Shown here: piece by piece, positions 1 through 9,515 of the stretch
Position numbering within the stretch: position 1 is the first letter of the stretch
Layout of the letters: each line of letters begins with the position of its first letter
Assembly: GCA_037042185.1 (NCBI GenBank)
Contig: JAXQJY010000030.1
Location: 1-64,000 of the forward strand
Reading direction: 5' to 3'
DNA length: 64,000 nucleotides
Origin: Sordariomycetes sp. S80-01Y
Taxonomy: Eukaryota; Ascomycota; Sordariomycetes
Position numbers and translations under genes: made by a program
The notes under the pieces: model-generated
Databases searched by the model: none
What the model was told of the DNA's origin: nothing
The model's input: the letters and a program-made list of their open reading frames with translations, nothing else

Positions 1-77
1 CTAACCCTAACCCTAACCCTAACCCTAACCCTAACCCTAACCCTAACCCTAACCCTAACCCTAACCCTAACCCTAAC
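1..77. repeat. Telomere repeat array (CCCTAA)n
   Basis: The first 77 bases are perfect tandem CCCTAA units, the C-rich strand of the TTAGGG telomere used by filamentous fungi and vertebrates. With the C-rich strand reading 5' to 3' into the window, this is a left chromosome end, so base 1 lies in the telomere itself. Unique sequence begins directly after it. Confidence 0.97.
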
Positions 78-1803
78 TATGCGTTGGGAAAGCAGATCGA
101 AAGGAAGGAATACATCGTATACAATGGGAACAATGTAGCTATCCGCATGATTCTATAATTGACTCATGTCAGCACCTCTAATTCTATGTCACTTCACAAT
201 AAGGCATGTAAAACTCACTTGAGCTGTTCATTTGCATTGCTCAGGTGCGCTGCATGCCGAGACATAAGCGTGAAAATTACCAGGCAGGTAAGACCAGTAC
301 AGGCACCAGAGATGATCATGTTGAGGTGGTGAAAGGAAAGATCGCTGACAAAGGGTTTCGATGCATCTAGTCATGATATGTCAGTTTACTAGGTTCGAAA
401 GGATACTGAAGTTGAAAAATTACCAGGAGCTAGGTGCGACGGCATCGGACAATGTGTACTAGCCAACCCGCTGGCGCGAGGGTTAAGGGAATCGGCTGTA
501 GTCATTCTGAGGCTTGATGCTTTGAGCAAACGTGCTTCTCGTGAGGATTCTTAGTAGGTAAGGTCGTCGTGTACAGAAGGATTTCAATGCAAGAGTGTTG
601 AACCCTTCCTTATATATTCGTGAACAGGAGAACTCAGCAAAAGGCGGACTAGACGTCATGGCCTCTACGTCAGGAAGACTTTTCGGGAGTATCCTTTGAA
701 GCATGTCTATTCGATTAGGCAATGCAGGATGCTGACATGCAATATGCTCTTATTTAGGCAAAGGAGGGATCCACAATGATATCATAGTTTGCTCCCTCTA
801 ATTGCCCTGTGATCGAACAATGCAGTTACTCGAGAGTGGTCTGGTTGTTTCTCATTGACCAAACATCGCAGTTACCCAAAGAGGACTAGTGTAAGGGGGA
901 TCCGGCCACAAGGCGCCCCAAATTCTCAAGGCTAAACCGCGAAGCTGCATGACGCCAAACGGGACCAGGCAACACGCCACGGCACGGTTTAGGGTGCTCG
1001 CTCCTTGTCTAGATGTCCCAACGACTTTAGCAATGCAGCGTAGCTACCTTCGTTTGATGAGTTCAACAACAGGGAATCAGAGTTTCATAGAATTCTCGAG
1101 TCAGATCGTATGATGTAAACTAACGATAAAGAATCTATAACACTGCCTAAGAAATATTCCTTGTCTCTCGTGTCGCTACTAGCACAAACTAGCTGGGATT
1201 CTATGTTTGTGCTCAAAAAGGCAATGTAGTAGTTGCGCCATTGGCGTCAATGGATAACCTGCTAAGCCTTGCACAAAGTCACAGGGGCTAAGATGAGATG
1301 TATGTAGGGGACCGGAGTAAGAGAGAGGGATTCTGTGTTTATGCCCAAAAGGGCAATGTAGTTGTTGCGTCATTGGCGTCAATGGATAACCTGCTAAGCC
1401 TTGTATAAAGTCACAGGGGCTCAGACGAGATGCCTGCAGCGGACCGGAGTCAGACGCAGGGATAGGAAGTGCGCCACTTTCAGTGCTAGAAGAGGGGCTT
1501 TTGCATTGGAAATACAATGTGTTGCTTGGGAATCGATGTTTTCAACTGTAATACTTGGTACGAAAATTAATTACCTCGCCATTGTCACGTAAAAGTCTGT
1601 CGACGACACCCTTAGCCCGCGTTCAATATAGTCGTAGACAGGTTCATCGATGCGAATAGTGTTACCAACTATAAGGAAGTAAAAGGAACGAAGGTGGAGC
1701 AAGTGCTTCGTACTCAATGGCGGTGGCAGATGCGATCTTGAAAAGAAACGCGCGCTTGCGGCCGCCCATGGTGAGAGCTACATAAAACTAAACCCACAGC
1801 CAT
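78..1803. other. Subtelomeric stretch without a recognisable gene
   Basis: No open frame here shows family motifs, a signal peptide or spliceable structure. The only organised sequence is the 132-bp direct repeat at 1195-1463, listed separately. Confidence 0.6.
1195..1463. repeat. Tandem direct repeat, two 132-bp units
   Basis: Unit one (1195-1326) and unit two (1327-1458) align without gaps. By eye they differ at roughly 18 positions, mostly transitions. A third copy starts with GGGAT at 1459 and then stops. The unit length is 44 codons, so the minus-strand frame stays open through both copies. No protein family is recognisable, and a minisatellite-like subtelomeric duplication is the simpler reading. 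Confidence 0.8.
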
Positions 1804-3659
1804 TCAGACGGACAAAATGGCTGCGAGAGACAGGAAGATACCGGTAACAATTCCCTCATGAGCCCATAGACCGTTGCTACCTGATGTCGGCCCTGTTGTC
1901 AAGGTTGGAGCGGCCATTGTATGACTAGCAGCACTTGTAGATGCATTTGCGGCGGCATTTGCATCCAGAGCTGACGCGGCCACAATTATTTTGTCCCAAA
2001 ACTCACATTCGGTAAAGTCCAGACGACCGGCGCTCACCACATCGTTGACTATGATGCCCTGACTCCCACTGGGCGTCCAAGCCGGCCATCGATGACCGTT
2101 GTTTGGCCGCCCACTGGCCGCCATGCGTGTCCATGCCTCCATTAAGAACTCACTAATGGCCCTCTCGGCCGTGTTGAAGCTGCAGTTTCCATCTGGCTTG
2201 GGGAGGGCACGTGTCTGCCCAAAGATATAAGGAATCTCGCCGGTATGCGTTGGGCCAAGAATATCAAGCACCTCGGCCGACTGCGGCACATCGAACCCCC
2301 ATGCACAGCTGGACGTATGGTTGAAGCTATAGGCCCAAGCATCGATTCCATTGTGTGCAGCAATTCTCAAGGCCCTATGGTTAGGGCACTTGTATGAAAA
2401 GTCGGTAATAATGGTGGTCATGGCGGTGAAGCCCGGATAAGGTGAAGCTGCCTTGAAAGCTCTCCATGGGTACCTTTCTTTGATAGCAGCCGCGAGAGAT
2501 CCAAAGCTGGCGGAGAGGAATTCCTCGTAGTCGGCTTCGGTGATATCCACGAGTGAATCTCCATAGTGCGTAAGAACATCGAGACTGCCGTCATTGGCCA
2601 TGTTGCCAAAGATGGCTGGGACGCGGCAACCCACCACCCCTGGATTCTCGGGGACGATCTTGCCATCGACCACAGCGGAGTTGGCGTTGCCGATGCCGTT
2701 GCCATGAAACATTGTGCTCACAGTAAGAACGTTTGGGCCCGCGCTGCTCTCGGCCATCCACGTTTTGTTCATGGCAGCTATGGTTGTGCCACGCAGACAG
2801 TCGACGATGGCTTCATGATCATTCAGATCGCAGCCGAGGTCCTGTATATACCTCGTGTAATATGGCTTTGTCCAAGAAATGTCTGGCGAATCGTGGCCGC
2901 CGCTGGACTCCAGTGCAACAGCGCGGAAAAGCGACGGTGCCTGAGGTAAAGAGCTGAGAACATACGCATCGAAGGCGCCGGCCGACTGCCCGAACAACAG
3001 GACCTTATCAGGATCACCGCCAAAGGATGTTATCTCCTGCTGAATCCATCTGAGAGCTAGCAGCTGGTCTTGGATACCGAAATTGCCTGTGATGCCGGCA
3101 TCCTGGTACGCTAGAAACCCAAGGGGACCGAGGCGGTAGTTGATAGATACGATGATGCTGTCTTTGGCGGAGTGACACCCATCATAGAGCGGATCGGAGA
3201 TGCTTCCTCCCTTGTTGCTGCCGCCGAAAAGCCAAACTTTGACTGGTAGCTTTGAAGACTTGCTTGCGGCTGCCGGTGTCCAGATGTCCATGTAGAGGCT
3301 TCAAATGACCGCAATTAGCATATAACAACGGAATTCTTCGGACAGCAATCTGCATACCAGTCTTCGGAGGATGCCCCTTGGACAAGCTCCCCGCCGGTGG
3401 TGAATTGAGGGCAGTTAGGCGCCCGAGATGTGGCTCTCAGCGCTCCATCGTAAGTCATGTTGTATGGCTCGGGAGCGGCAAAGCGAAGGATTCCCACCGG
3501 AGGCTGAGCATATGGAATTGCCAAGAAGGAGTTCACGTCTAAGCCGTCGCATTTGCCGCCTTCGATAGTCCCATTTCTAGTAGTGACAGCCTTTCCGCAG
3601 ACACTCCCGACGACACAAAGGAAGGTCGCAATACTTCCAAGGAGCGAATGCGGCAGCAT
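1804..3659 (-). CDS. Secreted type-B carboxylesterase with probable GPI anchor
   Basis: Two exons (3659-3358 and 3298-1804) are joined across a 59-bp intron with GTATGC donor and a GCTAAT branch. The join restores the family motif SEDCLYMDIWTP and gives 598 residues. The start at 3659 gives a hydrophobic signal peptide (MLPHSLLGSIATF...); longer in-frame starts lack one. The alpha/beta-hydrolase fold of the cholinesterase/lipase type is clear: oxyanion-hole GG in WLFGGSNKGG, the block INYRLGPLGFL, the nucleophile elbow FGQSAGAF (Ser about 206), and the HTGEIPYIFG block with the catalytic His. The elbow has Gln where the family usually has Glu (GESAG). The tail is Ser/Thr/Ala-rich and ends in a hydrophobic run, typical of a GPI-attachment signal. 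It should hydrolyse carboxylic esters at the cell surface; the substrate is unknown. It is the most telomere-proximal gene. Confidence 0.9.
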
Positions 3660-6564
3660 TTTGAGGGCATTTAATGAAAAGGTTTGAAGGAAAAGAAAAA
3701 ACAAGGACAAGTAACTTCCAAAGACGTGTACAAAAGCTCGATTCCGAAGCTCTGGCTGGGAGAAAAAACAATTGACCAATGCGGGTGTGATAGCATTAAA
3801 TAGTAGGAAAGAATGTTGGGTGAGCTATGCTCGAGAACGGTCCGTCATAGCTCGCCAAATTGGGTGCTCGGAATACCCAATGAGTATCGGATACGGCTGG
3901 CGCGGTCCACTCGGTCTCATTGTATTCAAGCAACGCCGCAACTGTTCTGAATGCTAGCTGCATAAGGTGTAGCGTAGTGTTTTATCTTGGCTCATGGGCC
4001 GGAGCTAGTATGTAATAAGCTACTCTCTACTGGTTTCCGTATCTGTTCCATCCCAGGGTACAAGGTTAGTACACTCATTATTGCCGTGAATGGACACACC
4101 GGGAGCCTGCTCCTTGAGCGCCGGGCAGAATGACCTAGGGTCGGGAGCCCATCCTACCCCACCTGAGTAATTTATTCGTCTCCGCTCGCCTCCACCATGA
4201 GGGACGTATGTGTACGTACAAGGATAAGCATCCTGATCTTTGAAACCATTGGCACAACATCTACATTACCATATTAGGCATGGGCCAGCCACCGTGCTCA
4301 GACCAGTTGCGATGTCGATGATCTCGGCTATCGGGAACTAGGTTCATGTAAAGGAGGAAGAAGTCTGTGAGGCACAGCACTCGGATCAGCACGGATGGTT
4401 GACACCATCTGTTGAGAAATTTGATCGTAGCCGAGGAGACTTTTCGTTCCTGCGAGCCCCATGCTCGACACGGTAACGTCGTGGCGGTGTCCTCCGTACG
4501 AGGTCATCCACTCCAGCGGCATGGACGGCGGTGCTGCCTACTTAGGCTATCCAGTTGCAGGAGTGACGCCCACGGCTTACAGGTTGCGGACGCTTGGGTT
4601 GAAATTGCTCATTGCATGTGCACGTGTCTGTATGCAAGACTGTGATGGGTTTTAGGATCACACATGTGGGCATCTTACCGCGAAAGGGTCAAAATGTGTT
4701 CTGCGCACGCGCTGGTCGTGCCCGAGCAGCCATAATTTATTCCTTGCCATTTATCTCTCAATACGTCTCAAACTGTCGAAAAGAGTTATTCGGACTCAGG
4801 TGGCTACGCTTGCGTCACTGAATTAGTCACGATGGCGCCACCGCAAGAGCAGCTCTGCATCGCCATGCGGGACAAACCTTCCCACGAGCACAGTTCGTTT
4901 CAAGCTGCCGCTGTGAGAGCTGCTTTGTATCTCATTTCAGTCTTCGCAAATAGTAGGCCTCCACTCGTTTCGATGTTTTCTTGGGGAATTCACTGATTCA
5001 ACTTTAGGCAGGACTCTCTTTATCATAGATTATGGTTGCTCCCAGGGCAAGAACTCGTGAGCCTGAGCAAGATCATACACTACGTTGAAGTTCCTGACAT
5101 ATTCGCGTAGCATTGAGCCCCTTCACCGGATTCTCGCATCACTCCCAGCCGGCGCTACTGCTCAAATATCGTTTGTAGATACGGCTTACAACGATTACAG
5201 AACCCTCGCAACTACTATTATCGAGAATTTTACAGGATCAGCCGTGCCTAAGGGTGTCCTAGTTACCCCTCATATGATATCGACGAGCGGTTGAGAACGG
5301 AGAGGAGAATGAATTTGTCGAGTTGAACTGAGATCGACCTCCCGTGGCTGAACGTGCACCGGCAGCTCAGCGATCGATTCCGGGACGTTCAAAAGATGGC
5401 GCTCCAGTTGCGCCACAGCTCAACTTCCAATACACAACACGGCGGCGGAGACTCCAATAAACCGAACCTGCTCCAATCCGCCCCAAATATGCCGACCAAT
5501 GCCACCACCCACCATCGATTGTGGTAGAGTCGCCGTCGGATGGCATGGACAAATTTGATGCTAGCGATCAACGCGTCGCTCTGTCACTCTCTGGTGTCCG
5601 ATCATCTAAATGTATGGGACATAATCTTCTGCTCCTAATCTGCACTGCTTCACAATTGCCTGGGAGACGCCTTTGTTTTGCAAACTGCCTGTCTCTTCAT
5701 TTGGGCTATTCCTACATGAGGTCGGCGACGTGCACCAACCCACCCACTAGTCTCGACCTAGCCTTGGATGCCAGCTAGAAACGACCAACCAAGTCACCTG
5801 GTGGGGGTCACGCGCCGAAGACTGCGAGAAAGAGCTGGCATCCGTCGGGTAAGGAGTATGCATTGAAGCCTACCAAGACCTTCAAAGCGTGACCCGGCGA
5901 CGTGCAGAGTATGTGGCTCTGATTTGGAGCTTCATTGTGCTTTAGTGCTACCTCCGTAACTGTGGGTGCCCTATTCATGTTTCTCCAAAGCGGCCCACCG
6001 TACTGGAACGGTAGCGCTTTGTGAGGTTCGCAAATTATAAAGAAGTACCAAACTTCTAGTTCAGAAGCTACCGTTCGCACGCCCGGTTGGATACGTAACA
6101 TCCTCATGTTTTTATCCACTGTTATTGATAGGCCAAGTGCCGCGAAGTTATTTTACGTTGTCGCCCACGTGGGCAGGACTTTCGATGGCAAAGTCAGGCT
6201 CTGCAAGCCTCTCAAGAGGCCACAGAGGCCTACCGTATACCCTTTCGAAGACATTAGCCTTTGCACCATCCACGCGAAACGAGTCGCATAAATAACGAAG
6301 GACATTTAATACGCCGGGGGATTTCAAAGCATGCGGGGAGGTCCTGGTTCAATTTTATTAGTCTTTACCTTCCGTAGTATTAATTTTATGGTCCCACTCT
6401 TCGCGGATGCTCGAAGGGCCTAGGCAATGGGCAAATAAAAAGATAGGGCGTTTAAGGCATATTATAGTCGATCAAAATAGAAGGGTTATGCACTAAAAGC
6501 TCTACAATCGGCTAAAGATTAGAATCAGGGCTTATTTCTAAACTCTACGAAAATTATATAGTAC

Positions 6565-6958
6565 TGTTACAGGCTATGCCTACGAAGAGGCCCGCTGTGC
6601 TGGGCCTGGAATAACGACATCCGGTACCCACAGGAGACAAACAAATCTCCCCCTGAGCAGCGAACACGCATGGATTTCTCTTCTTTTTCTTCTTTATCTT
6701 GAGATACACTTAATTCAGCTACCTTCTGGTTGACAAGCCCGAGGCTAGCCCTCAACAAGTACCTATAATACCTTAAGGCGGTTATATATAGGTTAAATTG
6801 GTTAACTAATTTAAGAGAGTATAGCGGACCGCGAGGTATTAGTAGCCACGCGGACACTATATATTACTATAGATAACTAAGGTGCTAGCCGGCTGGATCG
6901 GGCTAGGTAAACGATCTACCTTGCACCTAGGTCTACGCCTCAAGGGATAACCGTAACA
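6565..6958. mobile_element. Possible solo LTR fossil
   Basis: The segment begins TGTTAC and ends GTAACA, the TG...CA inverted border typical of Ty3/Gypsy-type fungal LTRs, and is about 390 bp long within AT-rich DNA. No flanking target duplication and no internal element are seen, so it would be an old, degraded solo LTR. Chance similarity of the borders is not excluded. Confidence 0.3.
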
Positions 6959-6971
6959 CTGAGCTGTTAAC

Positions 6972-7068
6972 CTAATTATTAAAGGTTAGTTACCTACTAG
7001 TTCTATAACTTTAGTACTCAACTATAACGATTACCTAGTCTTATCCCTAACCCTAACGTACTACAAAT
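6972..7068 (+). repeat. Dispersed AT-rich repeat, copy 1
   Basis: This shares a long block with 26316-26414 in the same orientation, including the words TTAGTTACCTACTAG, TTCTATAACTT, ACTATAACGA, TACCTAGTC and CCTAACGTACTA in the same order. The differences are scattered substitutions. It looks like the end of a degraded repeat family. This copy contains CCCTAACCCTAACG (about 7045-7058), which copy 2 lacks. Confidence 0.75.
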
Positions 7069-7281
7069 AATAAACCGATCTGTTGATCTACTCACCCCAT
7101 AATCAGAGCAGGCCTGAACGTCAAAGCAAATATCTCCAAATCTCTTATTTGAATCAGTGGTCGCGAGGGGTACCGACGATTCCTATCACTGTTAGGGTAG
7201 CTAGAGCTAAATATTGATTTCTAAGGATTATCGAGTCATAGATCATGGAGAATTCCTATCTTAAGACCCCCATCACGGACT

Positions 7282-7342
7282 CGGAACTCGCCGCCGGGCC
7301 CCTTTCCGAGTTCCAGATCTGCGAGTTCCGGGTCGCAACTCG
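7282..7342. promoter_or_regulatory. CGGAACTCG element cluster in the sulfatase promoter
   Basis: Four related sites lie within 61 bp, about 190-250 bp before the sulfatase start: CGGAACTCG (7282-7290), CCGAGTTCC on the opposite strand (7306-7314), CGAGTTCCG, the exact reverse complement of the first (7322-7330), and CGCAACTCG (7334-7342). The same 9-mer and its GGAACTCGG variant recur in the regulator/transporter promoter at 12235-12282. CGG-containing repeats are typical Zn2Cys6 targets, so these are candidate operators for the neighbouring regulator. Confidence 0.6.
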
Positions 7343-7528
7343 CTCATTGTTGGACTTAGGAGACTCGTCATGCTCTACAGCGCTGTGTAAAGGCTACTAA
7401 AGCGTTGAAAAGGAAAAGAATATCAACGTCAAAGCGCCTCACTTGTGAAATGATAATCAATGAGATTCATCTCTTACACTGAGATATTATCCGTTGTTCA
7501 TCCGTCCCCCACTGAATTCGAAACAGCC

Positions 7529-9406
7529 ATGACGCACAACACGAAAAGACCGAACTTTCTTGTCATCGTGGCCGATGATCTTGGCTTCAGCGACTGCGGC
7601 TGCTTTGGCTCTGAAATCCAAACCCCAAACATCGACGCCCTCGCTTCTGAAGGAAATGCCTTACGATACACCAACTACCACGTAGCCGCGGCCTGCTCTC
7701 CAACCCGGTCCATGCTGATGACTGGCACGGACCATCACATTGCTGGCCTTGGTCAATTACAGGAGGTCACGCGAGCTTCCCCTGCTCATGCTGGTCAACC
7801 TGGTCACGAGGGCCATCTGAATCATCGAGTTGTTGCGCTTCCTGAGCTCTTGTCTGATGGTGGCTACTTCACTTGCATGGCAGGGAAATGGCATCTCGGG
7901 TTGGAACCGGAGCATCATCCCGTCAAGAGGGGATTTAAGAAGTCCTTTGCTCTTCTCCCCGGCTGCGCCAATCACTACGCGTATGAACCAGAATACAAGG
8001 ACCCGAATACAGAACCTGGCAAGTTTTTTGAAACGGCGACGAGGGCCCTTCACGCAGAAGATGACCACTTTCTCGCCAAGCTACCGGAGCAATTTTACAG
8101 CAGCGACACCTACGCTGATAAGTTGATGGAATACCTTGATAAACGAACAGATAAGGAGAAGACCCAGCCATTCTTTGCCTACCTACCATTCAGCGCGCCG
8201 CATTGGCCTCTACAAGCGCCTAAGGAGGTCTGCGACAAGTATCGCGGTGTCTACGCCGATGGACCAGAGGCATTACGACAAAAACGTCTGAACAGTCTAA
8301 AAGCCCTCGGTATGGTGGATCAAAGCGTCGAAGCCCACCCCATTCTCGAATCGAACGGCGATATTTACCACCACTCAGCTTGGCATAATGAATCCAAGCA
8401 AACACGTGAAGCCTCCAGTCGCGCAATGGAAGTCTACGCTGGCATGGTGGACCGGATGGACTGGAATATCGGGCGCGTAATCGAGCGCCTGAAGCAAACC
8501 AGTGAGTATGAAAACACTTTTATTCTATTCATGAGCGACAACGGTGCCGAAGGGGCGAGCTACGAAGCTACCCCCTTAATAGGGGGCAAGATTATGGACC
8601 ATGTTAAAAAATACTACGACAATAGTCTGGACAACATCGGAAGGGCGGATAGTTTTGTTTGGTACGGATCGCATTGGGCGCAGGCTGCTACGGCCCCTTC
8701 GAGGCTATTCAAGATGCATTCTACTGAGGGGGGGTGTAGAGTGCCGTTGGTTGTCAAGCCACCAGTAGCAGTGGAAACAACCACTCCTTCAGCTGGGATT
8801 AACGGAGCGCAAGCTCCCAACTCGAATGGGACACATTCTCCTGGGTCAGCTGGAGGAACCATCACCGACGCCTTTTGCACCGTCATGGACGTCGTCCCAA
8901 CTTTCCTCGAGATGGCCGGACTCACCCATCCAACCACCTACAAAGGCAACGACATAGCCCGTCTCCGCGGCCGCAGCTGGGTCAAATTCCTCTCCCTTGT
9001 GAACTCTAACGGCACCAGCACCTCGGAAATACACGGCAACGACTACGTCATGGGCTTCGAGGTCGGTGGCTCAGGGGCCCTCCGTCGTGGCTACTGGAAA
9101 ATCACGTTTGTCCCAAAGCCTAGAGGCCCGCAAAAGTGGGAATTGTTCAACATTCGTGATGATCCGGGTGAAGTAAATGATTTGGCGGGAAAGGAACCGG
9201 AGATTTTGAGAGAGCTTTTGGGGTTGTGGGAGGAGTATAAGCGGGATGTGGGCGTTGTGGGTGTTGCAGGGGAGTATGAGGCAGGTGTTCAGGGGAGCGG
9301 GAGTGTGGTGGATGAGATGGAGGATCCGTATGCTTGGATCAAGTATATTGGCCGGCCCGAGATTACACCGGAGAGGTTGAAAAGTGTTGTTCCTTTGATT
9401 GCATAG
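7529..9406 (+). CDS. Type I sulfatase (arylsulfatase-like), cytosolic
   Basis: One uninterrupted exon of 625 residues. The ATG at 7529 is chosen because homology begins right after it (KRPNFLVIVADDLGFSD); the upstream in-frame extension is not family-like. The metal-binding Asp pair is D16/D17. The sulfatase signature CSPTR places the residue matured to formylglycine at C56, with R60. The later motifs AGKWHLG and FMSDNGAEG supply further metal and substrate ligands, and the block with WAQAATAPSRL and TEGGCRVPLVVKP resembles bacterial AtsA-type alkaline arylsulfatases. There is no signal peptide, so it should act in the cytosol on an imported sulfate ester, releasing sulfate and an alcohol or phenol. 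The regulator and transporter that follow, and the shared promoter motif, suggest a small sulfate-ester use cluster. The substrate cannot be read from sequence. Confidence 0.95.
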   Translation: MTHNTKRPNFLVIVADDLGFSDCGCFGSEIQTPNIDALASEGNALRYTNYHVAAACSPTRSMLMTGTDHHIAGLGQLQEVTRASPAHAGQPGHEGHLNHRVVALPELLSDGGYFTCMAGKWHLGLEPEHHPVKRGFKKSFALLPGCANHYAYEPEYKDPNTEPGKFFETATRALHAEDDHFLAKLPEQFYSSDTYADKLMEYLDKRTDKEKTQPFFAYLPFSAPHWPLQAPKEVCDKYRGVYADGPEALRQKRLNSLKALGMVDQSVEAHPILESNGDIYHHSAWHNESKQTREASSRAMEVYAGMVDRMDWNIGRVIERLKQTSEYENTFILFMSDNGAEGASYEATPLIGGKIMDHVKKYYDNSLDNIGRADSFVWYGSHWAQAATAPSRLFKMHSTEGGCRVPLVVKPPVAVETTTPSAGINGAQAPNSNGTHSPGSAGGTITDAFCTVMDVVPTFLEMAGLTHPTTYKGNDIARLRGRSWVKFLSLVNSNGTSTSEIHGNDYVMGFEVGGSGALRRGYWKITFVPKPRGPQKWELFNIRDDPGEVNDLAGKEPEILRELLGLWEEYKRDVGVVGVAGEYEAGVQGSGSVVDEMEDPYAWIKYIGRPEITPERLKSVVPLIA

Positions 9407-9515
9407 AGAAAAGGGTTGGCCCCGGATGTCTACATGAGCTTAAAGTCATCGCTTGATGTATCTAAGCCTAGAATCTGGTTTATCTCAGACTTCGTGGAAA
9501 GGGTTGATTCATATC

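Larger units (their letters stand above)
3660..7281. other. Decayed subtelomeric region, no intact gene
   Basis: About 3.6 kb without a supportable gene. Short frames near 4461-4655 and 5085-5294 have protein-like composition but no start, splice or family context, so they may be remnants of lost genes. From about 6300 the DNA becomes AT-rich with many TA and TAG steps, as expected of repeats worn down by repeat-induced point mutation. A possible LTR fossil (6565-6958) and a dispersed repeat (6972-7068) lie in this part. Confidence 0.55.

Noticed and set aside
2566-2957. Plus-strand frames inside the carboxylesterase
   Set aside because: Antisense shadows of a strong coding exon with no family features.
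4328-5294. Genes in the short protein-like frames at 4461-4655 and 5085-5294
   Set aside because: No start context, splice partners or family match; kept only as possible remnants.
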